From contig NC_018218.1 in NCBI RefSeq assembly GCF_000219625.1, positions 806,001 to 870,000 of the forward strand: a stretch of 64,000 bases of DNA. The letters run 5' to 3'. The stretch's first letter is position 1, and each line of letters opens with the position of its first letter. The notes beneath the pieces are model-generated. The model saw nothing but the letters and a program-made list of their open reading frames with translations, did not search any database and was not told where the DNA came from. Shown here piece after piece: positions 43,927 through 54,800 of this stretch. Source of the stretch: Zymoseptoria tritici IPO323 (lineage: Eukaryota > Ascomycota > Dothideomycetes > Mycosphaerellales > Mycosphaerellaceae). The position numbers and the translations under genes were made by a program.

Positions 43927-44668
43927 TGAAGCTGCTCACAGTACAGCACCTTCGCACATCGGAGTGCTCACCTTGGTGGGCACTTACAGGCTCAAGGGGC
44001 CATGTCTGGGACCGAGCTAGCCCACTTCCTTGTAATTAGGTCTAGGGGTGGCCATCCATAGTGGAACATAGGTTTGTCCGCGTGGGCTACCGTACGGACT
44101 AAATGGACCGTTCTGTGGACGATATTACCCTGTCTAGCATAGCAATACGCGACTTCCGGTGCAAGTCGGAATACTTCCATGCATTGATAGAGACGTAGAG
44201 TAGCAGCCGATCCTCGCACTCGGAATCTTCGTACGATGTTGTTCGCCTTCGCTGTCGCTGTCGACAGAATCGAGAAGTAAGATGCCGGTAGGTTGCCTGT
44301 CGCAAAGGGTCTTCGTTCGGGTTAGCGCCTGCTCTATATAGCTGGCTTGATCTAGTCCGTAGTGGTCGAAAGATACGTCCGCGTGGCCAACCTAGTCCAC
44401 CCGCTGATATGGATCTTGCGGATTTAATCTGGCCAGCTCTAATCAGGTCATTAACCTTAGACAATGTTCGAAAGGTGAGCACTCCGATGTGCGAAGGTGC
44501 TGTACGCCGCCGTCTTCATCGGCCTCGCCAGTCCCGTGCTCGCGGGACCGCCTCGCACGGTATGCTCCATGTTTGCTTTCCATTTGTCGCCTGCTGACAT
44601 CCATATCCGCTCTTCCCGCTGAAGTACAGTCGATGTGCCGGGAGTGTACTGACCTTGCATCGTGTATA
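43927..44668 (+). pseudogene. Third secreted cysteine-rich gene (C), interrupted in its signal peptide by an inverted-repeat element
   Basis: ATG at 43927 starts MKLLT, the same MKL opening as genes A and B, and then runs directly into a 34-bp inverted-repeat arm. On the far side (from 44503), AAVFIGLASPVLAGPPRT continues as a normal signal-peptide core and cleavage region (to 44559). A GTATGC...TACAG intron (44560-44629) leads to a short exon rich in cysteine (44630-44668, MCRECTDLASC), then a GTGAGG donor. Later exons are uncertain. The two flanks are out of register by one base, so simple loss of the insert would not quite restore the frame. Interpreted as a family member broken by insertion. 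No IWTTCC core is seen, so membership rests on the leader and position. Confidence 0.5.
43945..44502. mobile_element. 558-bp inverted-repeat element, Tc1/mariner-type MITE (inferred)
   Basis: A 34-nt stretch at 43942-43975 is repeated exactly, in reverse complement, at 44472-44505. Within it, the likely element ends are CAGCACCTTCGC... and ...GCGAAGGTGCTG, each flanked by TA (43943-43944 and 44503-44504), the target duplication expected of Tc1/mariner elements. The interior (about 490 bp) shows no transposase frame, so it would be a non-autonomous MITE. It sits inside the signal-peptide codons of gene C. Alternative: two genuine inverted segments produced by a local inversion. The same arm was not noticed elsewhere in this window. 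Confidence 0.65.
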
Positions 44669-44925
44669 GTGAGGCGAACCATTGCGGTTGCTATGCTCCT
44701 CCGGAGTAACGTCGCACGCATCAACTTGTTTGTTCGGACATCGGGGTTTGCTTCCGGGCGCGAGATGAGTGTACCAGAGATGGACCGGGCGTGTCGACAA
44801 GTGAGTCGATGCGTGTGGCGAGCAAATTGGTCCTTGCACGACGTCCTGAATGTAACGACAAGCAGCACTCCGTTGCAATCAAGAGACCAACCCTCATCCA
44901 CGTCCTTTCTCCGGCCTCGACCGTG

Positions 44926-45789
44926 TCAACTTCCTCCCTCAATTTCAATCTGAATCTCCCCTCCCAACCAAGGCGCCATATGCGGCACCCACTTGCCCAC
45001 CTTTCCATCAAACAAATGCTTCTTGTGATACACATCCACCAACGCATCCTCGCCATACTCCTCGGCCAAAATTTCCGGATACGCAAACGGCACCCACGCC
45101 GGCGCGCCCTCGAATCGACTCTCTCTCAACGGAAACACATCATCGTAAGCATAATGGTGTCCATCTTTCACCGTCATGACCTCCACATCCCCACCATTCA
45201 TTTTAAAGCCATTGCCTCGCAATGTCGTAATGTCAATAAACAACCCACTCTCCATATCCAAGAATCTCGCGTCGATTTTATTGTCCTCATCCTTACTCCG
45301 ATCGACCCAATGCGGGTTGACATCCAACACGTACTTCTTCACTCCACCTTTCCCTTCCCCATCGTCGAATTCCCAAGTCGACATATTCCACTTCGTCGCG
45401 AATATACCCATGGTATCCTCATCGACCATGACGTCCACGTCCGAGTCCCAGGGGAGGATGAAGCCGTTCCAGTACCAGCCTAGAAGGGTGCCGTGGGCGA
45501 GCCAGGTCGTGACGTTGATGAGGTGGGTGGTGGTGTGGAGGTATGCGCCTATGAGGGCGGAGAGGTGGGCTGATTGTTGATCCAGTGGGAGGCGGGTGCT
45601 GGAGAAGTGGTCTGAGTAATGTCCGGAGAAGACGGATTCGTGGAAGTATTTGTTGGCAGGGTCGGGATCTTTGTAGCGGATTCCGGGCGGACGGGCGGTG
45701 GCGGATGGAGGGAGGGTGAGGAGGGTGAGGAGGAAGGTGAAGGTGGAGAGTGGTAGTAGCATTGTGGTTGCTTTGTAGAGATGTTTCAT
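44926..45789 (-). CDS. LicD/Mnn4-like phosphotransferase domain protein, secretory
   Basis: An intronless 287-residue protein. A signal anchor (MLLPLSTFTFLLTLLTLPPSATA) is followed by a LicD-type domain: TWLAHGTLLGWYWNGFILPWDSDVDVMV, with the D-x-D-x-D acidic motif, then DARFLDMESGLFIDITTL, another conserved block with acidic residues. Similar domains occur in Mnn4 (mannosylphosphate transfer to N- and O-glycans) and in bacterial LicD phosphocholine transferases. A Golgi role in adding phosphosugar to cell-wall glycans is therefore likely; the donor is not deducible. The C-terminal PHMAPWLGGEIQIEIEGGS shows no retention signal. The start at 45789 puts seven residues before a second ATG; either could be used. 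Confidence 0.85.
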   Translation of the reverse strand: MKHLYKATTMLLPLSTFTFLLTLLTLPPSATARPPGIRYKDPDPANKYFHESVFSGHYSDHFSSTRLPLDQQSAHLSALIGAYLHTTTHLINVTTWLAHGTLLGWYWNGFILPWDSDVDVMVDEDTMGIFATKWNMSTWEFDDGEGKGGVKKYVLDVNPHWVDRSKDEDNKIDARFLDMESGLFIDITTLRGNGFKMNGGDVEVMTVKDGHHYAYDDVFPLRESRFEGAPAWVPFAYPEILAEEYGEDALVDVYHKKHLFDGKVGKWVPHMAPWLGGEIQIEIEGGS

Positions 45790-46473
45790 GTGAATTTGGG
45801 AGGATTGGAAATTGGTTGTAGTGGACGAGCTATGCTGAATCTGAATATGTTGCTATGCAATTTTATGGCCGGATCCAAGTCCAGATGCGCATTCCAATGA
45901 CTGCTGGGATAGCAATGTCGTGAGGAGGAAGATGTTACATTCGCAGGCGGAACCAGAATCGTAAGGATGCTACCATCGTATGGCGCCGGCTTTCACTTTC
46001 CGGAGCATTGGCAAAGCTCGTAACAGTAACAACACCTGCTGGTCCGGCCACTCTGAGCTGTAAGGTAATGAAGAATGTCAAAGTTGATGAAGAGGCGATG
46101 GTCGCGTGACCAGTCTCCTGAACTGTGACGCGGCCTTTAGATTTGAGATCGATGCTTGACTCGGGTGGGGACCGAAAGTGTCGATCATTTTATGCGGGTT
46201 TCGGCGTTGATACATTGATTGATGAACATGAGGGTTTTGGCTGGACCGGAGCTGAGATACACGATGTATCGAGTTACAGGTGGCATGTGAATTGTACAGT
46301 GGGAGGAAATAAAGGAAACATGACTCGAAGTCGTTCAATCGACGTGCATTGTTGGCTGTACTAGTACCGGAGCGCCGGACGAACGTCCGCACTCACTGGT
46401 GCGAGGATGACTACCGTATACTTTCCAAGGTCCAGCCTCATCGCCATAACGAGTCTCCACAAGAACGATCATC
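45790..46473. other. Intergenic
   Basis: Between the LicD-like gene and a kinase-like gene, both on the minus strand. No supported gene or repeat. Confidence 0.5.
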
Positions 46474-47505
46474 TCACGAAGACTTCAATACCGCAAAGAC
46501 CTCCTCCAACTCTTCCCAACTCACCGTCTCCCGTGCCATCCACGCACTCACCCTCTCCGGCAGCGGCTCATACCTCGACTCCCTCCTTTGAGCCGCCGCC
46601 CGTCTCAAAGCCAACATCTTGTGCATCAGATCCTCATTCTCTCCGGACTCATTATTTTCGCTCCTCAGTAGACTCGAAAAGTCATCCCAAATTGTGGCCA
46701 AGTTCGCTCCGTAAAACGTACCTGTGCGCGCAACGCGTTCCACCGCTGCAATACCATCTTTGGCATCGCGGACTTGTCGATGGAAGCTCATTGCGCGGGA
46801 GCGCGCTGCGGAATTAGTCGGGAGAGGACGAGCTTGGCCGAAGTCTGCGAGGACGATGTCTGGGTAGTCGCGGAAGGAAGAGGGGCTGTTCGGGTCGGGC
46901 TTGCGCATGAGTAGGTTGCCAAGATGCACGTCTCCGTGGCGGCTTGCTGGGAGGTTGCGGAGGCGTTGATCACCGACGATGCCGAAGTGGATGAGCAGTA
47001 GCGCGGAGGTGAGTTGGTGTAGAATGTGCCAGATGAACGCTTCCGGGCAGAAAGGCATGGTAGAGCTGGGCTCGGTGTATGCTTCGAGCAGATCCTCGAG
47101 GGAGCCGGCGGTCAGCAGTTCGAGGGTGTACCAGTTCTTACCTTCGCGCAGAGGATCACAGGAGAGAACACTCACGATGTTAGAAGATGAGGCGGGAGCG
47201 AAACGCTGCAGAATGTCGACTTCCAGATTGAGATCATCGCCGGAATCTGAGCGATAGCCGTTGTCGCAGGGAATGTCGGAAATTTTGACGACTTGCAGCG
47301 CTTCGCGGAGGTCGACGAGGGTCTTGCGTTTCGTTGCGAGAGCACGCTTGTAGGCTGTGAGGATGCGGTCAGCGCGAGCTTTGGGAATGGAGGCGTACAC
47401 GTCGCCGAAGCATCCATTGGTCAGCTTCTTGATCATGTAGTTGTCCTGCAAGTACGATGTCGGGAGTGGTCCAGTAGGACATTCGGGGACGGTTTGAGAC
47501 GGCAT
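46474..47505 (-). CDS. Divergent protein-kinase-like protein (HGD catalytic loop)
   Basis: A single exon, 343 residues. It has a loose glycine loop (LTNGCFGDVYAS), a VVKIS lysine after a long insert, a hinge as YTLELLTAGSLEDLLE, catalytic loop HGDVHLGNLLM and LADFGQARPL. The pattern keeps Asp, Asn and DFG but has Gly for the Arg of HRD and VHLGN in place of LKPEN, as in small-molecule-kinase-like or fungal orphan kinases. The C-terminal lobe is short and lacks APE (GTFYGANLATIWDDF instead). Either an atypical kinase or a degenerate pseudokinase. It is not obviously a paralogue of the HLD kinases at 8.8-12.2 kb. Confidence 0.72.
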   Translation of the reverse strand: MPSQTVPECPTGPLPTSYLQDNYMIKKLTNGCFGDVYASIPKARADRILTAYKRALATKRKTLVDLREALQVVKISDIPCDNGYRSDSGDDLNLEVDILQRFAPASSSNIVSVLSCDPLREGKNWYTLELLTAGSLEDLLEAYTEPSSTMPFCPEAFIWHILHQLTSALLLIHFGIVGDQRLRNLPASRHGDVHLGNLLMRKPDPNSPSSFRDYPDIVLADFGQARPLPTNSAARSRAMSFHRQVRDAKDGIAAVERVARTGTFYGANLATIWDDFSSLLRSENNESGENEDLMHKMLALRRAAAQRRESRYEPLPERVSAWMARETVSWEELEEVFAVLKSS

Positions 47506-48928
47506 GATGGTTGGTTTGAACTGGCAGGTTGAGGTGCGAGGTTTGGAAAGGAGACTGCCAGCATTGTTGCGCTGTTCGAAGATGTATATAGCAGTTGAGT
47601 GTTTCTTTCAGATTTTGCAAGTCACTCACAATGCCCTTGTATATTCGATCGGCTTTGTTCGAGTTGGTGACAGGAAACAAAGAGAAGGAATAGATGGTCA
47701 AGGGGCGAACCATCGTACATTGTGCAGGTCGGTGTCGTCTTACCACTACCGCTCCATGGGAGCGGCTTGATGTTCTCGAGGATGACGTGTGAATGTGATA
47801 GTTCTGCCGCATACATGAGGGTCCACGAGATGAAGCGCGCTTCTTTGGCGTCCTCGTAGTATCTGGAGCGCCCAGCAGGAAGACACGGCGGCTAGTCATC
47901 AAGTATGGCGTCTTGACTACCACATCGTCCTATCAGTGACATTCCTTCTCGCAGGCTCGTAGGATCATCGGCTTCGTAGGACTGCCGCATTGCTCGCAAA
48001 ACCTGCTTGTGTGATTCACGAATCACCAGACAGTGATGCTCGTGTGGCATGTACATCGTCGAGGCATGTGTTCGCTTACGTGCATACAGCAGCCGTAGGT
48101 TGGTGAAATCCGGCCGAAGAATAATCTCGTAAAGCTGTGACAGATCCAGCAGACGTCGACAACGAGACGGCCCATCGAGATTGACCGTGAGCACGATCTG
48201 GATTCTACGGCTGGCGTTCTGCTGCAGTCATCGAAACGAGGTCCGAGAAGCGCTTTTGGGCGATTGAGACTTCCACAGCTTGTACCTGCGCGTCGCCCAA
48301 AGCATCTCTCACGCATGGCAGATGCACGTGTCCCTGGCCTTCTCCATCTTTCCAACGTGTCACCTGTACCTTTGAAGGTATTGCCGCCGACCCGCAGCGT
48401 TTGTGCTTACTGCCTCGATCGGCGGCGTGGTCGCCGTCTAAAGATGCAGGCAACGGACAGGCGAGTCAGAACGACACCGGCTCGACCAATGTTCCATGGT
48501 CGTCGTCGGCTTCGATTGCAAGGCCTGGCCAGTACTTGGCTCGATATCGGACGTCTCGATGATGGTGATGATGTTGATGATGGAAGAGTGAAGTCAGATG
48601 AAACCAAGACACCCCAGACCCCACATTCACCTTGGGTTCCCCTCCCATTGAACGTCTCCAGTCTCTTTCTCCAGGCTGTCACCTCACTGCCTCCGACCAC
48701 ACCACTCCTTCACAGACGACCTACCTTATATTGCGATACTGACACCTGACAGACAGACCCATCCATTCACTTTTGCTTTCGACGTGGCACGCAGCCTCAC
48801 CATCACTTACGATATCATCGCGAGTGCCAGATGAGAAGCAGCGTCGTCGCCGTCCCTCCCCACGGCCACCCTCACCCTACCCATCACGATTCGACATCTC
48901 AGGGTTCCGCCCTCCTCGCCGCGACACG
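47506..48928. other. Intergenic / SNF1 upstream region
   Basis: No firm gene. A minus-strand pair of frames (48453-48205 and 48194-47892) could be exons of a hypothetical protein, but no convincing splice pair joins them. The last ~150 nt, in frame with SNF1, read as open leader without an in-frame ATG before 48929. Confidence 0.4.
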
Positions 48929-51487
48929 ATGACCTCCACCCTCGACGATGAGGATCTCTCCTTGTCCATGCCCGGCGCTCGCCGTCCGTCACGCGACACT
49001 CCCCGCCAACAGTCCAACCCCATCACACCACAGCTTCCCGGTCCCGCACAACGCACGCCACAATCCGATCGTAACAAGAAGGCAATGGCTCGTTTGGGAC
49101 AGTACAATGTGTTGCGCACTTTGGGCGAGGGATCCTTCGGCAAGGTCAAGCTGGCGGTTCACTCGGTGAGCAATCAGCAGGTGGCTCTCAAGATAATCTC
49201 CCGCCGCAAACTCATTACCAGAGATATGGCTGGTCGCATTGAGCGTGAGATTCAGTACTTGCAATTGCTTCGACACCCGCACATCATCAAGCTCTACACG
49301 GTCATTACGACTCCGAATGATATCATCATGGTGTTGGAATACGCTGGCGGAGAGCTGTTCGACTACATCGTGCAGAACGGAAAGATGCAGGAGAACAAGG
49401 CGAGGAAATTCTTTCAACAGATTGTGTGCGCGGTGGAATACTGTCATCGTCACAAGATTGTGCATCGCGATCTCAAGCCGGAGAATCTCCTCTTGGACGA
49501 GAACCTCAACGTCAAGATCGCCGACTTTGGTCTCAGCAACATCATGACGGACGGCAACTTTCTCAAAACTAGCTGTGGAAGTCCCAACTATGCCGCTCCA
49601 GAGGTCATCAGCGGCAAGCTTTATGCTGGTCCAGAAGTCGATGTATGGAGTTGTGGTGTCATCCTCTACGTCCTACTGGTCGGCCGTCTTCCATTCGACG
49701 ACGAATACATTCCCGCTCTGTTCAAGAAAATCGCCCAAGGCGCATACAATGTACCGAGCTACCTCAGTCCCGGCGCCGTGCATCTGGTCAAGCGCATGCT
49801 TCAAATCAATCCTGTCAACCGCATCACGATCCAGGAGATACGCATGGATCCATGGTTCAAGGAGGATCTGGCCGAGTATCTGCAGCCTGCAGTTGAGGAC
49901 TTCCTAGACACTGGTGTCGACCCGACTAAGGCTATTGACCCAGCCGAGCTAGCAAAGGGCAAGCCCGTGGCAGTCCAGGAGCAGATTCACGAAAGTGTTG
50001 TCGGAAAGCTCGGCAAGACTATGGGATATGCTCCGGGCGATGTCCAAGAAGCGCTTTCAAAGGACGAGCCAAGCGCCATCAAGGATGCGTACCTGATTGT
50101 GCGGGAGAATCACCTGATGAAGACGAACCCGTCTGTCATTGACGCTCAGCCGGAATTCCCTAACTCACCGCCACCCTTCCTCACGCACATGGCGACTCCG
50201 CCAACCCGGACCGCAACCAATGTTACTGCCAAGGAATCCGCAAAACCAAACGAACAAGCGCCTCCTCGTCACACTTCGTTCTCGGCGGAGACTCGCTCGC
50301 CTGCTACGACGGTCGCCATCCTACCCTCGTCCCTTCCAGGTTATCACGCTGCCTTCATGAAAGGTCACATTGACAGATCATACTCGGAAGCGACAGTCGA
50401 AGATGACCCACAGCGTCCACGGACCAAGGAAGAGCAGGATGCGACAGCTCGTCGCCTCAAGCCTCACAGCAAGAGCTCCGCCAATCTCAGTCGTTCAGCC
50501 ACCGACAAGCCCGAACCAATGACCAACATAGCGGATGGTCACGGTGGTAAGCCTGCGAAGAAAGTTCGCCCTACCAAATGGCAATTTGGTATTCGCAGCC
50601 GTAACTCACCTGCCGAGGCGATGCTTGCGATTTACCGCGCACTGGTCAAAATGGGTGCTCAATGGGAGGTGTCAAAGCCAAAGGAGATGGACAATCCAGA
50701 GAGTGCTCCCAGTACCCGCAGCAACAGTCCCGAATACAGCGACTCTGACCCGGGCTCTGGCACTGATCCAGAGTACGCCACCCACGAAGAACAAGAACGC
50801 CGCCGCGCCAGCCGCCGCAACGGCAGCCACGACTCCGGCGAAGCCCGTGGCCGCAAGCGTCCTGGCAAGTGGAACGGCTGGGGCTACAACATCCCCGACG
50901 ATCCGTGGGTCATTCACGCGCGCTTCAAGAAGGATGGCATGTTCGCACCCGGCGTCCCTCACCCTGCCTCCGCGCACGGCTCAATGGTCAGCCTCCACGA
51001 CCGCCGCGCCAGCGTTGCTACCATGACTATGGCCAATAACGGCGGTTCCGCCTACTACAGTCAGGTCAATAGTGCGCATACAAGTACCGAGAACGTCGCG
51101 CATACTGGTCCTGGCTCGATCAATTCCCGTGTCAACTCCATGAACAGCACCACTCCAAAACCGCAAGAGTCCGTCTGGGTGTACGTCACCATTCAGCTCT
51201 ATGCCATCGAAGCCGACTTCTTCCTTGTCGACTTCAAGTGCGCCGGGTACGAACGCCTCGTGCGCCGGTTTGCGCGGGAAGTCACCGGATCGAACGAGAG
51301 CGACATCATCACGAGAGATCTGGCGGAGGGAGAGGACTATGGGGAGGGTGACATGGAGGAGGACGAAGAGGGTCATGCGCTGATTGGCGCCGGCAGGCCG
51401 CAGGACGACAAGGAGATTACTAGTCCCTTCCCCTTTCTGGACGTTGCCAGTCGGTTGATTATCCAGTTGGCGGAGGCGAATGACTGA
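48929..51487 (+). CDS. SNF1: SNF1/AMPK catalytic subunit, carbon-source signalling kinase
   Basis: Ser/Thr kinase that derepresses alternative carbon use, including cell-wall-degrading enzymes in fungi, when glucose is low. 852 residues, no intron. Kinase domain about 57-310: GEGSFGKVKLAV, K88 (VALKII), HRDLKPEN with D181, DFG at 199-201, and T214 in the activation loop LKTSCGSPNYAAPE, the site phosphorylated by upstream Snf1-activating kinases. A UBA-like autoinhibitory segment follows (VVGKLGKTMGYAPGDVQEAL). The C-terminal adenylate-sensor/beta-binding part begins KWQFGIRSRNSPAEAMLAIYRALVKMGAQWEV and ends in FLDVASRLIIQLAEAND. An in-frame non-ATG extension upstream is ignored; the ATG at 48929 is used. 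Confidence 0.95.
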   Translation: MTSTLDDEDLSLSMPGARRPSRDTPRQQSNPITPQLPGPAQRTPQSDRNKKAMARLGQYNVLRTLGEGSFGKVKLAVHSVSNQQVALKIISRRKLITRDMAGRIEREIQYLQLLRHPHIIKLYTVITTPNDIIMVLEYAGGELFDYIVQNGKMQENKARKFFQQIVCAVEYCHRHKIVHRDLKPENLLLDENLNVKIADFGLSNIMTDGNFLKTSCGSPNYAAPEVISGKLYAGPEVDVWSCGVILYVLLVGRLPFDDEYIPALFKKIAQGAYNVPSYLSPGAVHLVKRMLQINPVNRITIQEIRMDPWFKEDLAEYLQPAVEDFLDTGVDPTKAIDPAELAKGKPVAVQEQIHESVVGKLGKTMGYAPGDVQEALSKDEPSAIKDAYLIVRENHLMKTNPSVIDAQPEFPNSPPPFLTHMATPPTRTATNVTAKESAKPNEQAPPRHTSFSAETRSPATTVAILPSSLPGYHAAFMKGHIDRSYSEATVEDDPQRPRTKEEQDATARRLKPHSKSSANLSRSATDKPEPMTNIADGHGGKPAKKVRPTKWQFGIRSRNSPAEAMLAIYRALVKMGAQWEVSKPKEMDNPESAPSTRSNSPEYSDSDPGSGTDPEYATHEEQERRRASRRNGSHDSGEARGRKRPGKWNGWGYNIPDDPWVIHARFKKDGMFAPGVPHPASAHGSMVSLHDRRASVATMTMANNGGSAYYSQVNSAHTSTENVAHTGPGSINSRVNSMNSTTPKPQESVWVYVTIQLYAIEADFFLVDFKCAGYERLVRRFAREVTGSNESDIITRDLAEGEDYGEGDMEEDEEGHALIGAGRPQDDKEITSPFPFLDVASRLIIQLAEAND

Positions 51488-51893
51488 GAGGAGCATGAAG
51501 TTTGAGCATGATCCGGGATTCTGGGAGTTCTGGGAATTCTGAGGTGTTGGTGGAGTTTTCAGGCGTTTTTGGCAAGGCGGAAAAGTGGGATTGTGCATTT
51601 GGATCGGAGCCTTTTTTGGGTGGAACATATGATGATCTCGGCCTTATGAGCCGATGCCCAAGTGGTCACCAGATGACAAGATACGACAGGAAGAGCGTGA
51701 AGCCCTGGAAAAATGAATGAATGAAATCACAAAAATCAACGTGTGCGTAAGTGAGCAAGAGTGTGTGGCTTGGTGTAGATCCTGGCTTAGGAAACGTTTC
51801 TTCTCAGCACCGTCTCAAGATAGTGTCTCAAGCTATGCTACTCCAGGAGGACTCCAACCGATGACACACAGAAGTGAGAACAAGAACCTTGAT
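51488..51893. other. Convergent 3' intergenic
   Basis: Between SNF1 and the acidic repeat protein, tail to tail. Untranslated sequence; nothing else seen. Confidence 0.6.
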
Positions 51894-54800
51894 CTACCTA
51901 CCCAAAAGCGAACTCAAGAACCCTTTCTTCGGCGCCGCTTCCTTTGACTTCTTCCTTCCTTTGTCCTCTTCGTGCCGCTCCTGGCCCTCGACCCGGTGAG
52001 AACGATGCTCACGATGTCGACGTTCATCATCATCACGACGATGCCTTCTCTTCCGGCTCGAGCCATCATGTGAGCCGCTCACGGCTCTTGGTCTTTCATC
52101 CTCGCGAGATCTCGGAGGTAGTGGTGCACTATCTTGTGCTTCCATCGGGTCTTCCAAAATGACTTCCTCTTCGGCTACCGGCGGAGGTAGATCTTCGGGC
52201 AATTCGGACGACGGCGGGTACTCTCTCTTGGAGCTCGAGGTCGTTCTGCGTCTCCGTCTCCTGGTCTCATCTGTCCGCGTACTCGCCGAGCGGTCGAGGT
52301 CGATGCTGTCTCGTGTTCTCGTCCCGCTGTCGCGTCTCGAAGAGGATGATGTTGGTCGAGCAGAGCCGCCGAAGCCAAGGAAGCTCAGCGGTCTTTTTGG
52401 CGGCGGCGGTCGCTCCTTTTCACTCCGCCTCCGATATTCTTCCTCTTTCCTCGATCTTCGCTTCTGCCTCAATCTCTCTTCCTCCCTCACCCTCATCTCT
52501 TCTTCCTCCCGCTCCTTCAATTTGGCCCTCTCCCTCCTCCTCCTACGTCTCTCCTTCTCCTCTTCCGCGATGCGAATGGCTTCTTCCCTGGCGAATCTCT
52601 CCATTTCTTCAGCCGCTGCTTTCCTCGCCGCTCGTTTGACTTCATGCCTGATTCTCCGCAACTCTTCTTCCTCTAGCAGTTTCCGCTCTTGCTCGACGAG
52701 ACGGGCTTTGGTGGCGTAGTCACGCAGGGACTTGGTATGCTGATCCGTCTCTTTCGCGCTCGATGATGAGTGGCGTTTGCTGCTGGAGGACTTGTGAGGT
52801 TTGTCGCTTCTGGATGATTTGGGATCACTGCTGTTTTTGCTGCGTTTTGATTTTCTGACGCTGGCGCCTTTGCGACTGAGAGTCGGAGATGGTGGAGTGG
52901 CATCGGGAGCAACGACAGGTGGCGGCGGGATCAAAGGCTCGGGATCCGGTACGTCTGGCGCGGCTGGCGGATCTTCAGGCGGTGCGGTAGGTTCTTCCTC
53001 GACTACAGGCTCAGCGGGTTCGGGAGGGGGCTCTTCCTCGACTACAGGCTCAGCGGGTTCGGGAGGGGGCTCTTCCTCGACTACAGGCTCAGCGGGTTCG
53101 GGAGGGGGCTCTTCTACAACAACAGGCTCAGCGGGTTCGGGAGGTGGCTCTTCTACAAGCACTTCTTCCACAGCGGCGGGTGGTGACTCTCCGCCGTCAA
53201 TGGCAGGCGGATCGGCGGCGGGTTCGTCTTGTTCAGTGTTGTCCACCACTGGCTCAGGGTCAACCTGGCTAGTCTCAGGAATCGGTGGTTCTTCGACTGA
53301 TGGCTCCGGTTCTGGCTCGGCAGCAGTATCCAGAGGAGCTTCTTGGGCAAGGACCTCGTCCGTCGGACCAGGATCGGGAGCTACAGGCGGCTCAGGAGCA
53401 GCTGAATCCTCTTGTACCTCAGGAGGAGTTTCCTGAACGGGATCCTTTCCATCCTCCACAGTATCGGTCGGAGGCACTTGTTCCTCGACCTCTGTAGCCG
53501 CGGCGTCCGGCGCTTTGTCGACCTTGTCACTATCGCCATCGACGGCAGCCTTTTCAGCGACGGCTTCTTCCTCGACATTTTCCTCAGTTTTGACTTCTTC
53601 GACCGCGGCCTCTTCGACGATGGCATCTTCGACCGCGGCCTCTTTGGGCACAGCTTCTTCGGCGACAGCTTCCTTAACGTCCGCTTCTTTAACGTCCGCT
53701 TCTTTAACGACCGCTTCTTCCACGACAGCCTCTTCGGCAACAGCTTCTTCAACAGCGACTTCTTCCACGGCGACTTCTTCAACGGCGGCTTCTTCAACGG
53801 CGGCTTCTTCAACGGCGGCTTCTTCAACGGCGGCTTCTTCAACGGCGGCTTCTTCAACGGCGGCTTCTTCAACGGCAGCTTCTTCAACGGCAGCTTCTTC
53901 AATGGCGGCTTCTTCGGCGACAGCTTCTTCAATGACGACTGCTTCCACTATGGCTTCCACGACGGCTTCCTTCGCGTCAGGTATCGCATCATCGCCGACA
54001 TCTTCGACACTTGCAGCATCATCGTCGGCAGTAACCGCCGCACTTTCTTCTCCTGCCTCTTCTTCACCCTCCGTCTCACTCGCTGCCTCGTCGCTCTGCT
54101 CCTCGGACTGATGAGTGCTTTCGCCCTCCACTTCTTTATCTTCCCAAGCTGCATCTGCGCTCAAGTCGATCGCACTATCAGGAGGGCTCTCCTCACTTTC
54201 CTTGGCTACCTCGGGAACAGCACTAGCGTCTGGCTTGTCTTCCGAGTCTTGGTGTTGGGTGTGATCTCCCGAGTCATCGGCCGTAGAGTCTTTCGAGTCG
54301 GCGTCGAGGGGTTGTGTAGCCTCTTCGGCTTGGGACCCACCATCACCGGACGTATCGTGGTCGTCAGCCGGGTCCGTATTGGGAGGTTCGTCCTCTCCCT
54401 CCTTTGCCTCGTCGCACGCCGCGTTGGCGACTTCAGCAGGTGTTTCAGCTGGAGTCGATATGCTTTCTGCTTCGACTGGTTCCTCCGCTGTCTCCACCAC
54501 AGGCTCTTTCATTGCTTCCGTCTCCACTTCGGCAGTCTCCGGTTCAGCAGTCTTTGCTTCAATCTCGCCATCATTGTGGCCTGCGGGATCAGAGGCCTGC
54601 CCATCGGCCACAGCCTCGTCCGTCGATGCTGCAGCGGCCGATGGTTCGGCCTCGGCCTGAGCCTCCTCCACGACCTCGGGTACAGCCTGTGTCTCTTCGA
54701 CAGACTTATCTGCCTCATGCTCACCCAGTGGCTCCGCAACCTCAACAGTAGCAGGAGTGCTATCGTCCACAGTGAGGCCTTCGATGCCCAGCCCGGCAGG

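Noticed and set aside
43942..44505. Invertible DNA segment (site-specific inversion switch)
   Set aside because: Perfect inverted repeats could allow inversion, but TA at both outer edges and the split leader fit transposon insertion better; no recombinase gene nearby.
47892..48453. Possible two-exon gene on the minus strand (…VQVTRWKDGEGQGHVHLP… and …CRRLLDLSQLYEIILRPDF…)
   Set aside because: Residues look protein-like, but I could not find a splice pair that joins the frames with a start codon. Kept out of the gene list.
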